Source: Kangiellaceae bacterium
GTDB lineage: Bacteria > Pseudomonadota > Gammaproteobacteria > Enterobacterales > Kangiellaceae
NCBI GenBank assembly: GCA_026196875.1
Contig: JAPHTP010000020.1
Coordinates: forward strand, 1 to 64,000
DNA: 64,000 nucleotides
Direction of reading: 5' to 3'
A program made the translations under genes and the position numbers. The notes below the pieces were generated by a model, which was not told the DNA's origin, made no database searches, and saw nothing but the letters and a program-made list of their open reading frames with translations. This document shows positions 54,514 to 63,279 of the stretch, piece by piece; positions within the stretch are counted from its first letter, which is position 1, and every line of letters begins with the position of its first letter.

Positions 54514-55149
54514 ATGATTGAAAAATATTTTATACAAGGTGCTAGATACAAATGGAATTGTCCAATTGCGGACACTACGGGTAGTAAAGATGGTTCAATC
54601 ATCAATAGTCCCCAAAGACCTGCGGCGGCATTAACTTACGATGGAATGGACGGAGATTTAGTGGGACTAGTTCATCCGCAATCTGTTGGCTTGGTTAAAG
54701 GTAAAAGCATACCTTATCAATGGTTGGTTTATTCCCATGGACATACAACTCGTCGTCTTATGGTTGGTGGCGATACTTTAACCGGCCCAATGAGTGGCTG
54801 TTTAATTTGCGAATGGACTGATCAAGGAAAGCGCTGGGTCGGACATGTTGGAACCGTTGAGAGCTCTGTTTCGGTCAACAAAAAAGTTAAAGATACTTTT
54901 GGAATGGTTATGCCAACCCAAGCAAGAGGATTCTATCCGGCAGATGCGTGGAATCCTGGGGAAATCAGGCCAATGATGATGAAATTTAAGACGTTACCTC
55001 AAGTACAAATCATGGCCCTTGTTACGACTGAAACAAAGTTCTATTCGATATTGATGTTTAAGCTCAGTCCTACTGATTGGTGCGTAGGTGGAATTAAGTC
55101 TATGCCTCCGGTTAATGCCGAAGGGCTAAGAGCGAGGCTCTGGGCTTAG
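54514..55149 (+). CDS. Hypothetical protein with CNF/BLF1-like Cys-His motif; candidate toxin
   Basis: 211 residues, no signal peptide, no membrane segment. The key segment is TLTGPMSGCLICEW then RWVGHVGTVE: Cys96 in M-S-G-C and His111 fifteen residues later in a V-G-H-x-G strand. The CNF1/BLF1 glutamine-deamidase family uses an LSGC Cys and a downstream His (Cys866/His881 in CNF1, as I recall), the same spacing, and BLF1 has about this length. It stands alone on the plus strand between the T6SS arm and the VgrG cassette, with its own ribosome-binding site and a terminator after it. No immunity gene is adjacent, which would fit an anti-eukaryotic target. The motif is seen; the family is a hypothesis. 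Confidence 0.45.
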   Translation: MIEKYFIQGARYKWNCPIADTTGSKDGSIINSPQRPAAALTYDGMDGDLVGLVHPQSVGLVKGKSIPYQWLVYSHGHTTRRLMVGGDTLTGPMSGCLICEWTDQGKRWVGHVGTVESSVSVNKKVKDTFGMVMPTQARGFYPADAWNPGEIRPMMMKFKTLPQVQIMALVTTETKFYSILMFKLSPTDWCVGGIKSMPPVNAEGLRARLWA

Positions 55150-55167
55150 TTAGAAAATTGCTCTAAT

Positions 55168-55198
55168 AAATTGCGGGTAATTTGTTATCCGCAATTTT
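55168..55198. terminator. Bidirectional rho-independent terminator
   Basis: AAATTGCGGGTAA (55168-55180) pairs with TTATCCGCAATTT (55185-55197), one G-U pair, around a 4-base loop, with A/T runs on both sides. It separates the convergent plus-strand gene ending at 55149 and the minus-strand immunity gene ending at 55299. Confidence 0.8.
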
Positions 55199-55298
55199 GC
55201 TTGTATCAGTCAAATCAACTACTGTGTGATTTTTTATTGCTTAAAATAACGTACAACAATGATTCCCTTTGATCGTGTTACAATACCACTTAGTTAAA

Positions 55299-55856
55299 CT
55301 ACTGAATAATATCATCCGCCTCCCAGCCAACCATTGTCTCGTCAGGATCATTCTCAACAATATATTTACCAACATTTTTGTGCATTAAAATTGAGCCGGG
55401 ATCTTCTTGCAATCGAAATAGAAGTGCCTCGTTGGCTTTTTTGGCATGGATTGCTAATTCGCTAAATCGATAACTTCCGGGCATAATCTCCGCGTATTCG
55501 GATTTATCTAAATCTGCGCAAGCTATAAGTCCGAGCACATTGACCGCGAAATAACCATCCCATACAGTCCCATCTATCTCGCTTTTGACTATTGCTGGAA
55601 ACACCTGCAGATTGTCGACACCAGCTCCTTTAAACAAACTCAAACATTTTTCAGACATTAAAGGTACCGTACCATCTCTGAAATCAACTATAGAATCTCC
55701 CTCAGAAGCATCTGTAGTAAACTCCAATGGTAGAGTCAAAGTATCGGCATTAATAGTTCTTCCGCTGATAAAGTCGACTTCCCTTGGTAAGGTGTTAGGC
55801 GCCTTAATATAAAAGTCAAAATCACAAAATACGTCATTTACAAGTATAAAATACAT
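55299..55856 (-). CDS. DUF1629/Imm11-type immunity protein
   Basis: 185 residues from ATG 55856 (AAAGG upstream). Acidic, cytoplasmic, with the pattern of the Imm11 (DUF1629) family: TVPLMSEKCLSLFKGAGVDNLQVFPAIV in the middle and a C-terminal RFSELAIHAKKANEALLFRLQEDPGSILMHKNV. Such proteins neutralise nuclease-type polymorphic toxins. It directly follows the AHH nuclease gene, its likely partner. Confidence 0.75.
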   Translation of the reverse strand: MYFILVNDVFCDFDFYIKAPNTLPREVDFISGRTINADTLTLPLEFTTDASEGDSIVDFRDGTVPLMSEKCLSLFKGAGVDNLQVFPAIVKSEIDGTVWDGYFAVNVLGLIACADLDKSEYAEIMPGSYRFSELAIHAKKANEALLFRLQEDPGSILMHKNVGKYIVENDPDETMVGWEADDIIQ

Positions 55857-55870
55857 ATTAAACCTTTCTA

Positions 55871-56749
55871 TCAATTTGAAAATTTATTTTTCTTTGAAAC
55901 CTTTTTCTTTTTATTTTTCACTTCATTTACATAATAATCTTTTGCATATTTAGAGATATAAAACTTCCACTTAGATACTGGACCTGCTATCTCTTTTTTT
56001 ATTTGCTTCGATAAATTATCTAACCATTGATTAGCTTTGTATGGTGGTACAAATGGCTTTTTGGGAGTTCCATCGCCCTCAACGCAAAATGGGCATTCTT
56101 CACTTTTTTCGACAATTCGCTTTTTAATTTTAAGTAGATCTTTTTTGATGTGAGTCGGATAATCTTTATCTGCTTCTTCTATTACATGGTTTGAATGTCC
56201 ACCAATATGTATTTGCCCCTTACCTGCATCCATTGCATGTTTCATAATCTTATACTTGTCATCGTATGATTTAGTGCTCCATTTGCCCTTAAATTTATTT
56301 GGATAAGAAGGTAGAAAGACACCATTTGCTGCATTGTTAATACTATATCCTGTATCTCCCTTATACTGCCCTCCATTTTTTGTAATTTCTTTTTCAATTG
56401 GCTCACCCTGCATTATTTCCTTTCCGCTAATACAATGATGAGCTTCATTTTTATAATCTCCGTGGGAAGTATGATTATAGATAGATGTACTTCCTTTAGG
56501 CATTTGGGGTTCCGCCGGTTCATCTTTACTCTGATGTGGATAGACTCCATCCTTGGGCCTTGCACCATTTTGCTGAGCATAACTATATAAAGAAGGATCA
56601 TTCATTGCCTTCCTTAATTTAGACCCACTATTATCTTCTCCCTTAAAAGTCTTCCACTTGTGCTCTGTCTCCTTACCTGGACAAAACGGACAATCCTCAC
56701 TGTCAGGATTATCCAAATGAATTTGAATCTTTTCACCAAGTTGAGTCAT
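55871..56749 (-). CDS. AHH-family nuclease, candidate T6SS effector
   Basis: 292 residues. The centre has the AHH signature: NEAHHCISG (His104/His105), then GYSINNAANGVFLPSYP and a HIGGHSNHV element (about 181-189), as in the A-nuclease branch of the HNH/endonuclease VII superfamily found in polymorphic toxins. Two CPFC pairs (residues 20-23 and 219-222) bracket the nuclease core and could bind one zinc. The C-terminus is Lys-rich, suited to nucleic acid. No signal peptide. It is the cargo end of the VgrG cassette, next to the DUF1629 immunity gene. Confidence 0.8.
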   Translation of the reverse strand: MTQLGEKIQIHLDNPDSEDCPFCPGKETEHKWKTFKGEDNSGSKLRKAMNDPSLYSYAQQNGARPKDGVYPHQSKDEPAEPQMPKGSTSIYNHTSHGDYKNEAHHCISGKEIMQGEPIEKEITKNGGQYKGDTGYSINNAANGVFLPSYPNKFKGKWSTKSYDDKYKIMKHAMDAGKGQIHIGGHSNHVIEEADKDYPTHIKKDLLKIKKRIVEKSEECPFCVEGDGTPKKPFVPPYKANQWLDNLSKQIKKEIAGPVSKWKFYISKYAKDYYVNEVKNKKKKVSKKNKFSN

Positions 56750-56791
56750 TTATACAGCCCTTCCTATATTAGTTAGCCCAGCTTTACAAAA

Positions 56792-57847
56792 CTATAATGT
56801 TGACAGACAAATCGCGGCTCTTTTTTCTAAATCAGATGAGCAATACACTAAGTAACTGCTACCTGACACATTTTCCTTTGCCGCATCCAAAGCCGCTAGA
56901 GTAGTTAGAACTGCTCCCGTCGCTGCACCTAAGTCACCATAGCAATCAGCTGGGTGAATTACCTTATGCTCACTAATTAATTGCTCAGAGTTTCGGATAG
57001 AGGCAACGCCAAATTCTTTAACAAAAAAATTTTCGCCATTCATACTGGAGTAAATTCTTTTAACCTTAGTACTACCCGAATTTTTCAAACTCTTTTCAAA
57101 AGCTAAGGCTAAACCGTCTCCCCGATAAGGAACTTCATCTGAATAAAGATGACCTTCTTCTTTTGATACTCCCGGCATAGACAAAGCTACCGGTAAAAAT
57201 GATCGATTATATTTTTTACTCAGTAATATAAAGCTAGCCGCCTCTCCGGGCGCAAATCCGTTAGTTGTGTTTGTAGCCAATATCCGGTTCTCACTATCCA
57301 GAAGGCTCAACAATCCGACATTTGCATATGTATCGACACCACCAACTAATACATAATCATTACCCTCTTGGGAAAGGTATTTAAATGCATAATTAATCGC
57401 TTCTATTACGCCGGCCCTACCGGTGCCGGCATAACGACTAGATTCCATATCAAAATTAACTTTTGTTTGAACGCTTATGTGCTGAATAATATCAGCAGTA
57501 ACTGGCGTAGTACGTGCCGGAATATTCTCTGGACCAGCTAGAATCAAGGTTAATGGAACATCTAAGGAAGCTTTCGGCATTAACTCATTTAAGCCGGCAT
57601 GACAGAGACGAATTATTCTTTTGGCATCACCATTTAATCTAACTTCTTTTAACTCACCATTCAGTTCAGGAAGCGCTTCCTCTGGAACCCAGGCAGTTTT
57701 CATCGGCTTATCGTTTTTGTTGAAATAAACAGAGTCTTGATAAGTATTGATCCCAGCTCTAACCGAAGCGGCGGTCATCTCAGTATCAAATCCAATTGGC
57801 GTGATCATTCCAGTGGCAGCGATGTATAATTTATCTAAATGGCTCAT
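56792..57847 (-). CDS. Ketosynthase-like protein lacking catalytic residues, VgrG-cassette accessory
   Basis: 351 residues with a thiolase/beta-ketoacyl-synthase fold (LYIAATGMITPIGFDTEMTAAS; VLVGGVDTYANVGLL; GFAPGEAASFILLS; GDLGAATGAVLTTLAAL). The nucleophile elbow, TACSSG in active enzymes, reads AGTGRAG (140-146) with no Cys, and the GHxxxAxG His is replaced (CYGDLGAATG). It is therefore probably a pseudoenzyme. Homologues occur in T6SS cassettes beside TIGR02270 and DUF2169 proteins, where an effector-loading role is likely. It overlaps the TIGR02270 gene by 4 bp. Confidence 0.8.
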   Translation of the reverse strand: MSHLDKLYIAATGMITPIGFDTEMTAASVRAGINTYQDSVYFNKNDKPMKTAWVPEEALPELNGELKEVRLNGDAKRIIRLCHAGLNELMPKASLDVPLTLILAGPENIPARTTPVTADIIQHISVQTKVNFDMESSRYAGTGRAGVIEAINYAFKYLSQEGNDYVLVGGVDTYANVGLLSLLDSENRILATNTTNGFAPGEAASFILLSKKYNRSFLPVALSMPGVSKEEGHLYSDEVPYRGDGLALAFEKSLKNSGSTKVKRIYSSMNGENFFVKEFGVASIRNSEQLISEHKVIHPADCYGDLGAATGAVLTTLAALDAAKENVSGSSYLVYCSSDLEKRAAICLSTL

Positions 57848-59121
57848 TGAGCAATCCTTGCTTTCACATTGACCAATTCTAATTGCGGGTCAAGCAGTGC
57901 CAACTCATAAGATGCTGCAATCCTTTGCCTTTGAAGCCCGCTTTCAAGTTTTTCCTTAAGCACCAACTGGCTTATTTCCTTGCCCAAAAAGTACCTGGTT
58001 CCAGCTTGGTATTTATTCCCATACTTTTGCCAGGTTATCGCTACTTTGTCTACATCTGGGAAAGGCAAGTTTTCATCGGGATCCATACTCACATCCGAGT
58101 CTTCTGGGTTATCACTGGGCAATACAGAAATATCTTCTGGAGGATCAATAGCTAGCTCATATTTTTCCAGACCAATCCCAGTGATCATTGTGAATGATTG
58201 TGCAGCTAACTTTGCAGTTTCAACATTTCTCATTTTCTCAATCAACCAGGGGACGGCATGCGGATCTCCCAGTACACCTATCGCTTCAATTAACAATCTA
58301 GGCGATTCATGTTCTCCTGCCAATTTAGATATCAAAGCACGACCTTGTGCAACCGGTAAGGCTCTAAAGGCCGTATTAAGCGCGACCTCCTGTAATTGAC
58401 CTTCTTCCTTTAAAAAATGTAGGAGTTGAGCGATCGCGGTTTTATCTCCAAGCATTACAGTTGCCCAATTGACCCAAAACTTAACACTCGGATCCTCATC
58501 TTCATAGGCTTCATCTAATGCCCAGCGAAAATCAGCTAGCTTAAGCTCTCCTATTAACCTAAGCATTCTTGCTCTGAGTGGCTTATAAGATAAACAATCT
58601 TCCCTTTTTAACAAAGAGCTTAAGATTTCACCTGGAAATAGTCTGCGTGCGCTATAAGCGCAAATAGCTAAGTATTTATGTTCAAGATTTTTACTACTTA
58701 AAAACTTATGCATCCAATCAACTGCAAGATTATCTGGTAACCAAGCCAAAGCGGAAATTAATCCCTTGATTGCTTCAGGTGATTCTAACCCTGCAGACAC
58801 TACTGTTTTAATTTTTTCTACATCTCTTGTTCTGAATGCCACAATAGCAACCGTAAAGATCTCACCAGGTTGACCTATATCCAAAGCTTCTAAACAAACT
58901 TCCCAAGAGATATCTAATGCAGTCATTAATCCATCAATATGGGCTTCAATTCTGTTTTCGAGATCGAGAAAATCTTCTTGGGTGTAGTGTGGTTGATTTA
59001 ATGCAACGTTTCTTAATACCCATAGGAAAGAGGCATCATTAACATGCTGCTCATAAATTTCGCGAAACGCACTCGCAGAAATTTTCTGTGTTTTTGTGGT
59101 TAACTTTTTAATAATATCCAT
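57844..59121 (-). CDS. TIGR02270-family protein, HEAT-like repeats
   Basis: 425 residues, helical HEAT-like repeats through most of the length (LEHKYLAICAYSARRLFPGEIL; LKREDCLSYKPLRARMLRLIGELKLADFRWALDEAYEDEDPSVKFW). This family is found in T6SS vgrG/DUF4150 cassettes; function unknown, perhaps a cytoplasmic adaptor bringing effector to the spike. It sits 18 bp after the PAAR-like gene. Confidence 0.8.
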   Translation of the reverse strand: MDIIKKLTTKTQKISASAFREIYEQHVNDASFLWVLRNVALNQPHYTQEDFLDLENRIEAHIDGLMTALDISWEVCLEALDIGQPGEIFTVAIVAFRTRDVEKIKTVVSAGLESPEAIKGLISALAWLPDNLAVDWMHKFLSSKNLEHKYLAICAYSARRLFPGEILSSLLKREDCLSYKPLRARMLRLIGELKLADFRWALDEAYEDEDPSVKFWVNWATVMLGDKTAIAQLLHFLKEEGQLQEVALNTAFRALPVAQGRALISKLAGEHESPRLLIEAIGVLGDPHAVPWLIEKMRNVETAKLAAQSFTMITGIGLEKYELAIDPPEDISVLPSDNPEDSDVSMDPDENLPFPDVDKVAITWQKYGNKYQAGTRYFLGKEISQLVLKEKLESGLQRQRIAASYELALLDPQLELVNVKARIAQ

Positions 59122-59139
59122 AACGTGAACTATCTAGGC

Positions 59140-59523
59140 TTAGCCCATTATGTTCTTCTTATTATGAAAGAGAGGGTCTCCCATTCTGCAAACGTTTTTC
59201 CCCTCAAATTTGACGTCAAACGAATACATCATGTATTCGCACTCGCCTTTAATTTTACCACTCACAACGCCACCACCAGCTGTGCCTGCTTCATCACCGG
59301 TACTCATTGTATAAACAGCGCCTTTAACCATCGGCATTTTTTTGTCAGTCTTGACTGACTTAGGACCTTTAGAAGTATCGGACGATTTTCCGATATTCGG
59401 GTAAGGAATTGGAACAGGGCCTCCAGGTGTAGGTGTTTTGCAAACATCAGGAAATACTGGACTCATCCCCCCGCTTCCTTGGTGGGCGATCCCTCTTGTG
59501 TTCGCGAATGTAGTTTGTCCCAT
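59140..59523 (-). CDS. DUF4150 PAAR-like spike-tip protein
   Basis: 127 residues with the DUF4150 pattern: MSPVFPDVCKTPTPGGPVPIPYPNIGKSSD, GPKSVKTDKKMPMVKGAVYTMSTGDEAGTAGGGVVSGKIKGECEY, and a C-terminal VCRMGDPLFHN. DUF4150 proteins resemble PAAR and cap the VgrG trimer, carrying effectors. This one has no toxin extension, so cargo must bind non-covalently, presumably the AHH nuclease through the accessory proteins. Confidence 0.9.
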   Translation of the reverse strand: MGQTTFANTRGIAHQGSGGMSPVFPDVCKTPTPGGPVPIPYPNIGKSSDTSKGPKSVKTDKKMPMVKGAVYTMSTGDEAGTAGGGVVSGKIKGECEYMMYSFDVKFEGKNVCRMGDPLFHNKKNIMG

Positions 59524-59555
59524 ACTAAGTTCCTATTCTTTAATATTTTTTATCA

Positions 59556-60548
59556 TTATCGTGTTAACTTTATTTCAATCTGGCTAATTTTAAGCGCTTG
59601 CTTGTCGCACTCAAAAGCTGACTTCCAAACCATCGAAATTTGCTTTTGGTTGGGTTCTAAGATCAACGTTTCCATTTTAAATGGCGCTTTATGTAGTTGA
59701 CCATTTAAGCTGAGCTCACACAGCATTGCAACTTGAGGCAATATCGTATTTATTTCACCGTCCGGATGCATATTTTTGATCACTAATTGCTCTCCCCCCT
59801 GTAAAAATCCAGGATAAATTAGCTCAGGGTGAGCAGCATTTAAAAATCGATTATCAAAATCTTCAGGTAAATATGGTGCTCTATTTTTCTGCCAGTTTTC
59901 ATCGTAGGTTCCCGCATAGGTTCTTCTCGGCAACCAGTTGGGTGAGCAAAAACCAAATCCTGCTGGCTTGGGAGTGTCAGATGGTGATTGGATCAAATCA
60001 TTGGGATCTTCCAAATTTGGAAGGGCTTGCTCTTCGAAGTCCGAACTACTTCTTTTACCTTTGAAACCTGTGCCCACAGGATTACTTTCTTCGGCCAAAA
60101 TTTTAGCTTCGTCTATCTGGTGTACTCCGCCATACGCACGCTCATAAACCAATGGCATTGATTCAAATGGCCTTGCAGCGCTGATGATTCCATTTTTCCA
60201 GATACGATCACCAAAAACACGGACTCGTTTAGATACCTTTCCTACGCTGAGTTCTACATCTAAGTGATTGACTGGATGACCGTTTGGAGAACAGGCATTA
60301 CCAAGCATTACGATATCTGTCGCCGACTTTCCAGAATGAAAATCTGAGGCCAGTTTTAAGCTCGAATTTGTGGGTTCATCCCAGTATTCATCTTCAAGTT
60401 GAGGGGATAGTTGTTCATCGGCCAAAACCCAGGCATTTTCTAAGCGAAAACTTCCCTTCACCATCGTATATAGAGTATCAATGCCATTTTCATTCGGAAA
60501 AATCGCTATGTTACTTTCAAAAGGTGTCGCATTCTTAAGTTGGAGCAT
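59556..60548 (-). CDS. DUF2169-family T6SS adaptor
   Basis: 330 residues. LKNATPFESNIAIFPNENGIDTLYTMVKGSF at the start, PFESMPLVYERAYGG in the middle, and FGFCSPNWLPRRTYAGTYDENWQKNRAPYLPEDFD are diagnostic for DUF2169. DUF2169 proteins act as adaptors between PAAR/DUF4150 effectors and VgrG. Between the DUF6484 and DUF4150 genes in the cassette. Confidence 0.9.
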   Translation of the reverse strand: MLQLKNATPFESNIAIFPNENGIDTLYTMVKGSFRLENAWVLADEQLSPQLEDEYWDEPTNSSLKLASDFHSGKSATDIVMLGNACSPNGHPVNHLDVELSVGKVSKRVRVFGDRIWKNGIISAARPFESMPLVYERAYGGVHQIDEAKILAEESNPVGTGFKGKRSSSDFEEQALPNLEDPNDLIQSPSDTPKPAGFGFCSPNWLPRRTYAGTYDENWQKNRAPYLPEDFDNRFLNAAHPELIYPGFLQGGEQLVIKNMHPDGEINTILPQVAMLCELSLNGQLHKAPFKMETLILEPNQKQISMVWKSAFECDKQALKISQIEIKLTR

Positions 60549-60605
60549 TTTCTACTATAAAGCCTGGTAATTGCCGTTTGCTTCTTTAATTACTAATCTA
60601 AAGAT

Positions 60606-61196
60606 TTAGTTTACTTGAACCGAGCCGCCCATTATTCGATTAACTCCAGAAGAACGATTGAGCAAGTACTTTCCGCGTATTAGAATTTTACCCGATTTGG
60701 TTAAACGAATACTCGCCTCTCCGCACTTTAATTCGATCTCTTCTTTTCCTTCGATGACGACTCTTTCACCATCGACATAAGCGGTATTTTCTAAATGTTT
60801 TACTTTGGTATCCTGTGGTTGTTCGTCTGAATCAATACGTTCAAACGGATCTACCTCGGAGTTTTCCGAAGATTGTTCGTTTTCTTGTGAGGCTTCAACA
60901 AACTCAATATTGTCGAGAATGTCCAACAATGGGCTATGAATCAATCCCATAATTACAGGCTGGCTTAAGTCACCGTTGGCAAACAACAATGCAACTTGGC
61001 GGCTTTTATGCTTTTGAGTAACAGGAACTGTCGAAAGTGCAACAGTCTCATTTTCACGAGTTCCCGAATAGTTAACTAACGGTTTCCCGTCGCCATCAAA
61101 ACCCACGAGTTCGCCAATAATAATTTCACCTGGCGCTATCGAATGATTTTCAACTGTCGAAGATGCCAATTCCAATTCGGTCTCTTTAATATCCAT
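60606..61196 (-). CDS. DUF6484-family protein, VgrG-linked
   Basis: 196 residues. The N-terminal part (EIIIGELVGFDGDGKPLVNYSG ... RQVALLFANGDLSQPVIMGLIH) matches the DUF6484 domain, related in look to a gp5 OB-fold; an acidic linker and a beta-repeat tail follow (GEASIRLTKSGKILIRGKYLL), similar to the end of VgrG needles. It may stabilise or extend the spike. 52 bp after vgrG. Confidence 0.8.
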   Translation of the reverse strand: MDIKETELELASSTVENHSIAPGEIIIGELVGFDGDGKPLVNYSGTRENETVALSTVPVTQKHKSRQVALLFANGDLSQPVIMGLIHSPLLDILDNIEFVEASQENEQSSENSEVDPFERIDSDEQPQDTKVKHLENTAYVDGERVVIEGKEEIELKCGEASIRLTKSGKILIRGKYLLNRSSGVNRIMGGSVQVN

Positions 61197-61248
61197 TTAC
61201 CACCGCTACTAATTAACTACTTTATATTTTAATAACATCAAACAACAT

Positions 61249-63279
61249 TTAATTGGCGGTAACTTTACTGCCTTTTAATACAACGTTGCCTGAACCTTTC
61301 ACATTAATATTTTTTCCACTAATAGTAATATCGCCATTACTCTTCATCACTATTTGTGCAGAGCCTGTCTTTAACGTAATTTTATCATCAGCTTGCATCG
61401 TAATTGACTTGGCTTTCAATCCATACTCTTTCGTTACCGCTTCGGTATATTTACCACTGACAGTTTCTTTTAAGTCTTTACTCACTGAAATTGTCATGTT
61501 CTTTCCGACAGTTTCAGTATGATTGTCACCAATGCTGATATCAATATTTTTACCAACGCTGAAAGTTTCATTCTCACCGACATCTATTGTTGCATTCTTA
61601 CCTATAGATTCGGTGTGATTTTTTCCAACATTAATTGACTTGTTTTCGCCAATATCTTCTGACTGATTTTTGCCGACAGATTTGTTGCGATTGTTGTCTA
61701 TGGTCGAATTCTCATCATGCTTAACATGCTTAGTTCGATCATTGTCTACGGTTAAGGTTTCGTCATTCTCAATCTGAGTATCCATGTTCTTTTCAGCATG
61801 GATATAGATTTGCTCATTGTCTTTCTTGTCGTCAAAACGTAACTCATTATAATTCTGTGCGTTGCCACTTTTGGTAGAGCGAGTTTTGATTCCACTTTGA
61901 GTTTTCGAAGTATATGGCGGTTTATTTTTTCCGTTATAGACACATCCCATAACGATTGGGCGATCAGGATCTCCATCCATAAAATTAACAATGACTTCAT
62001 GCCCTATCCTAGGAATGAAAGACGCTCCCCATTGGTTACCTGCCCAACCTTGCGCGACACGGATCCAACAAGAACTATTTTCGTCTTTTTTACCTTCACG
62101 ATCCCAAATGAACTGAACTTTTACACGCCCAAACTCATCTACATAAATCTCTTCACCACTAGGTCCCACTACAACAGCAGACTGAGGGCCTTTCATTGTG
62201 GGTCTTCTATGCTCTAAAGCGGGTCTAAAATGCACCGCAGATGGAATGCAAGCAAAGAAATTGCTATACGCTACTGTGGGGTCTTCACCATTATAATAAC
62301 TATCATCCGTGGCGCTATGATGAACGTCAGTTAGGATGTATTCACCCTTTTCGTTCTTGTGGCTGTGTCTTTTAATTACGAATCTACCGCCTGCATAAAA
62401 AGAACTACAATCACTAGCCCCTTCAGCGGTTTCTTTCTGGGCTTCTTCAGCATCTAACCGGACTTTAACTAAATTGCTTCCCATCCCCGCCTTATATAAA
62501 CCAGGATATTCATAATGTTCGAAGTTCTTATTCTTAGCGAACTTGCTGGTTGTACTCTCGCTTGCTAACAATGAATTAGTGGGCTCTTTGAAGTTGTAAT
62601 CATTTAAACTCCATTGACCTTTTCTAAATTCATTAATTCGCTCCCAACTTTGGATCTGCGAATCAGGGTTGTTTCCTTGCGAGTAATCTAAGTCCGTTTC
62701 ATCACACACTTCATACGCATTTTTCTTATCAACTAACTGTAAAACATGTTTTCCTTCTTGATGCTTAAAGTAGTAAGCAATGCCTTCCTCTTCAAGTAGA
62801 CGTGAAACAAAATGGAAGTCACTCTCATTGTGCTGTATGCAATATTCTCTTTTTTCACCACCGCTGGCTTTAAAATCAAAATCTTTAAATCCTAAATCAT
62901 TAAAAATTTGAGAAATGATATCTTTAGTGTTTTTCTCTTGAAAAATTCGGTGATTATTAGTTTTCTGCAAGAACCATAACCAAGGAACCATCATCATTTT
63001 ATAGCGACGTAGATTATTAGCTTCTGGTTCACCTTGCCAAAACTGGCTGATATAACCATTAAACTTTCGTTTGTGCTCATTATTAATCGTTACCGTGCCT
63101 GATTTACCTACGACATCGTCGGCAGAAACATCGTGGTTCTCAGAGAGCACTTCAATATGAAAGCTGAACAATTTTGAAATATGTTCATCGCCCTGAAAGC
63201 TGGTTAATAAAAAAGTATCCTTCCCTAACGAAAAGTCAGTGATTGACATTAAATGATTATCTTGAGTGACTTGACTCAT
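61249..63279 (-). CDS. vgrG: T6SS spike protein VgrG/TssI
   Basis: 676 residues. The gp27-like part (LLTSFQGDEHISKLFSFHIEVLSE ... IHNESDFHFVSRLLEEEGIAYYFKH) is followed by the gp5 OB-fold (RVKVQFIWDREGKKDENSSCWIRVAQGWAG, PRIGHEVIVNFMDGDPDRPIVMGCVYN) and a beta-helical needle. From about residue 535 to 614 the needle is an exact 8-residue repeat, [VI]G[KED]Nxxxx, ten units. There is no C-terminal enzymatic extension, so it delivers cargo through the tip. First gene of the minus-strand effector cassette. Confidence 0.97.
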   Translation of the reverse strand: MSQVTQDNHLMSITDFSLGKDTFLLTSFQGDEHISKLFSFHIEVLSENHDVSADDVVGKSGTVTINNEHKRKFNGYISQFWQGEPEANNLRRYKMMMVPWLWFLQKTNNHRIFQEKNTKDIISQIFNDLGFKDFDFKASGGEKREYCIQHNESDFHFVSRLLEEEGIAYYFKHQEGKHVLQLVDKKNAYEVCDETDLDYSQGNNPDSQIQSWERINEFRKGQWSLNDYNFKEPTNSLLASESTTSKFAKNKNFEHYEYPGLYKAGMGSNLVKVRLDAEEAQKETAEGASDCSSFYAGGRFVIKRHSHKNEKGEYILTDVHHSATDDSYYNGEDPTVAYSNFFACIPSAVHFRPALEHRRPTMKGPQSAVVVGPSGEEIYVDEFGRVKVQFIWDREGKKDENSSCWIRVAQGWAGNQWGASFIPRIGHEVIVNFMDGDPDRPIVMGCVYNGKNKPPYTSKTQSGIKTRSTKSGNAQNYNELRFDDKKDNEQIYIHAEKNMDTQIENDETLTVDNDRTKHVKHDENSTIDNNRNKSVGKNQSEDIGENKSINVGKNHTESIGKNATIDVGENETFSVGKNIDISIGDNHTETVGKNMTISVSKDLKETVSGKYTEAVTKEYGLKAKSITMQADDKITLKTGSAQIVMKSNGDITISGKNINVKGSGNVVLKGSKVTAN

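Noticed and set aside
54514-55149. Hcp (TssD) as the identity of the lone plus-strand gene
   Set aside because: The length is not far from Hcp but the sequence lacks the Hcp beta-barrel motifs and instead has the SGC/His arrangement.
61435-61680. Short tandem repeat possibly a CRISPR-like array
   Set aside because: The repeats are 24-bp codon units of the VgrG needle in frame, without spacers of constant length.
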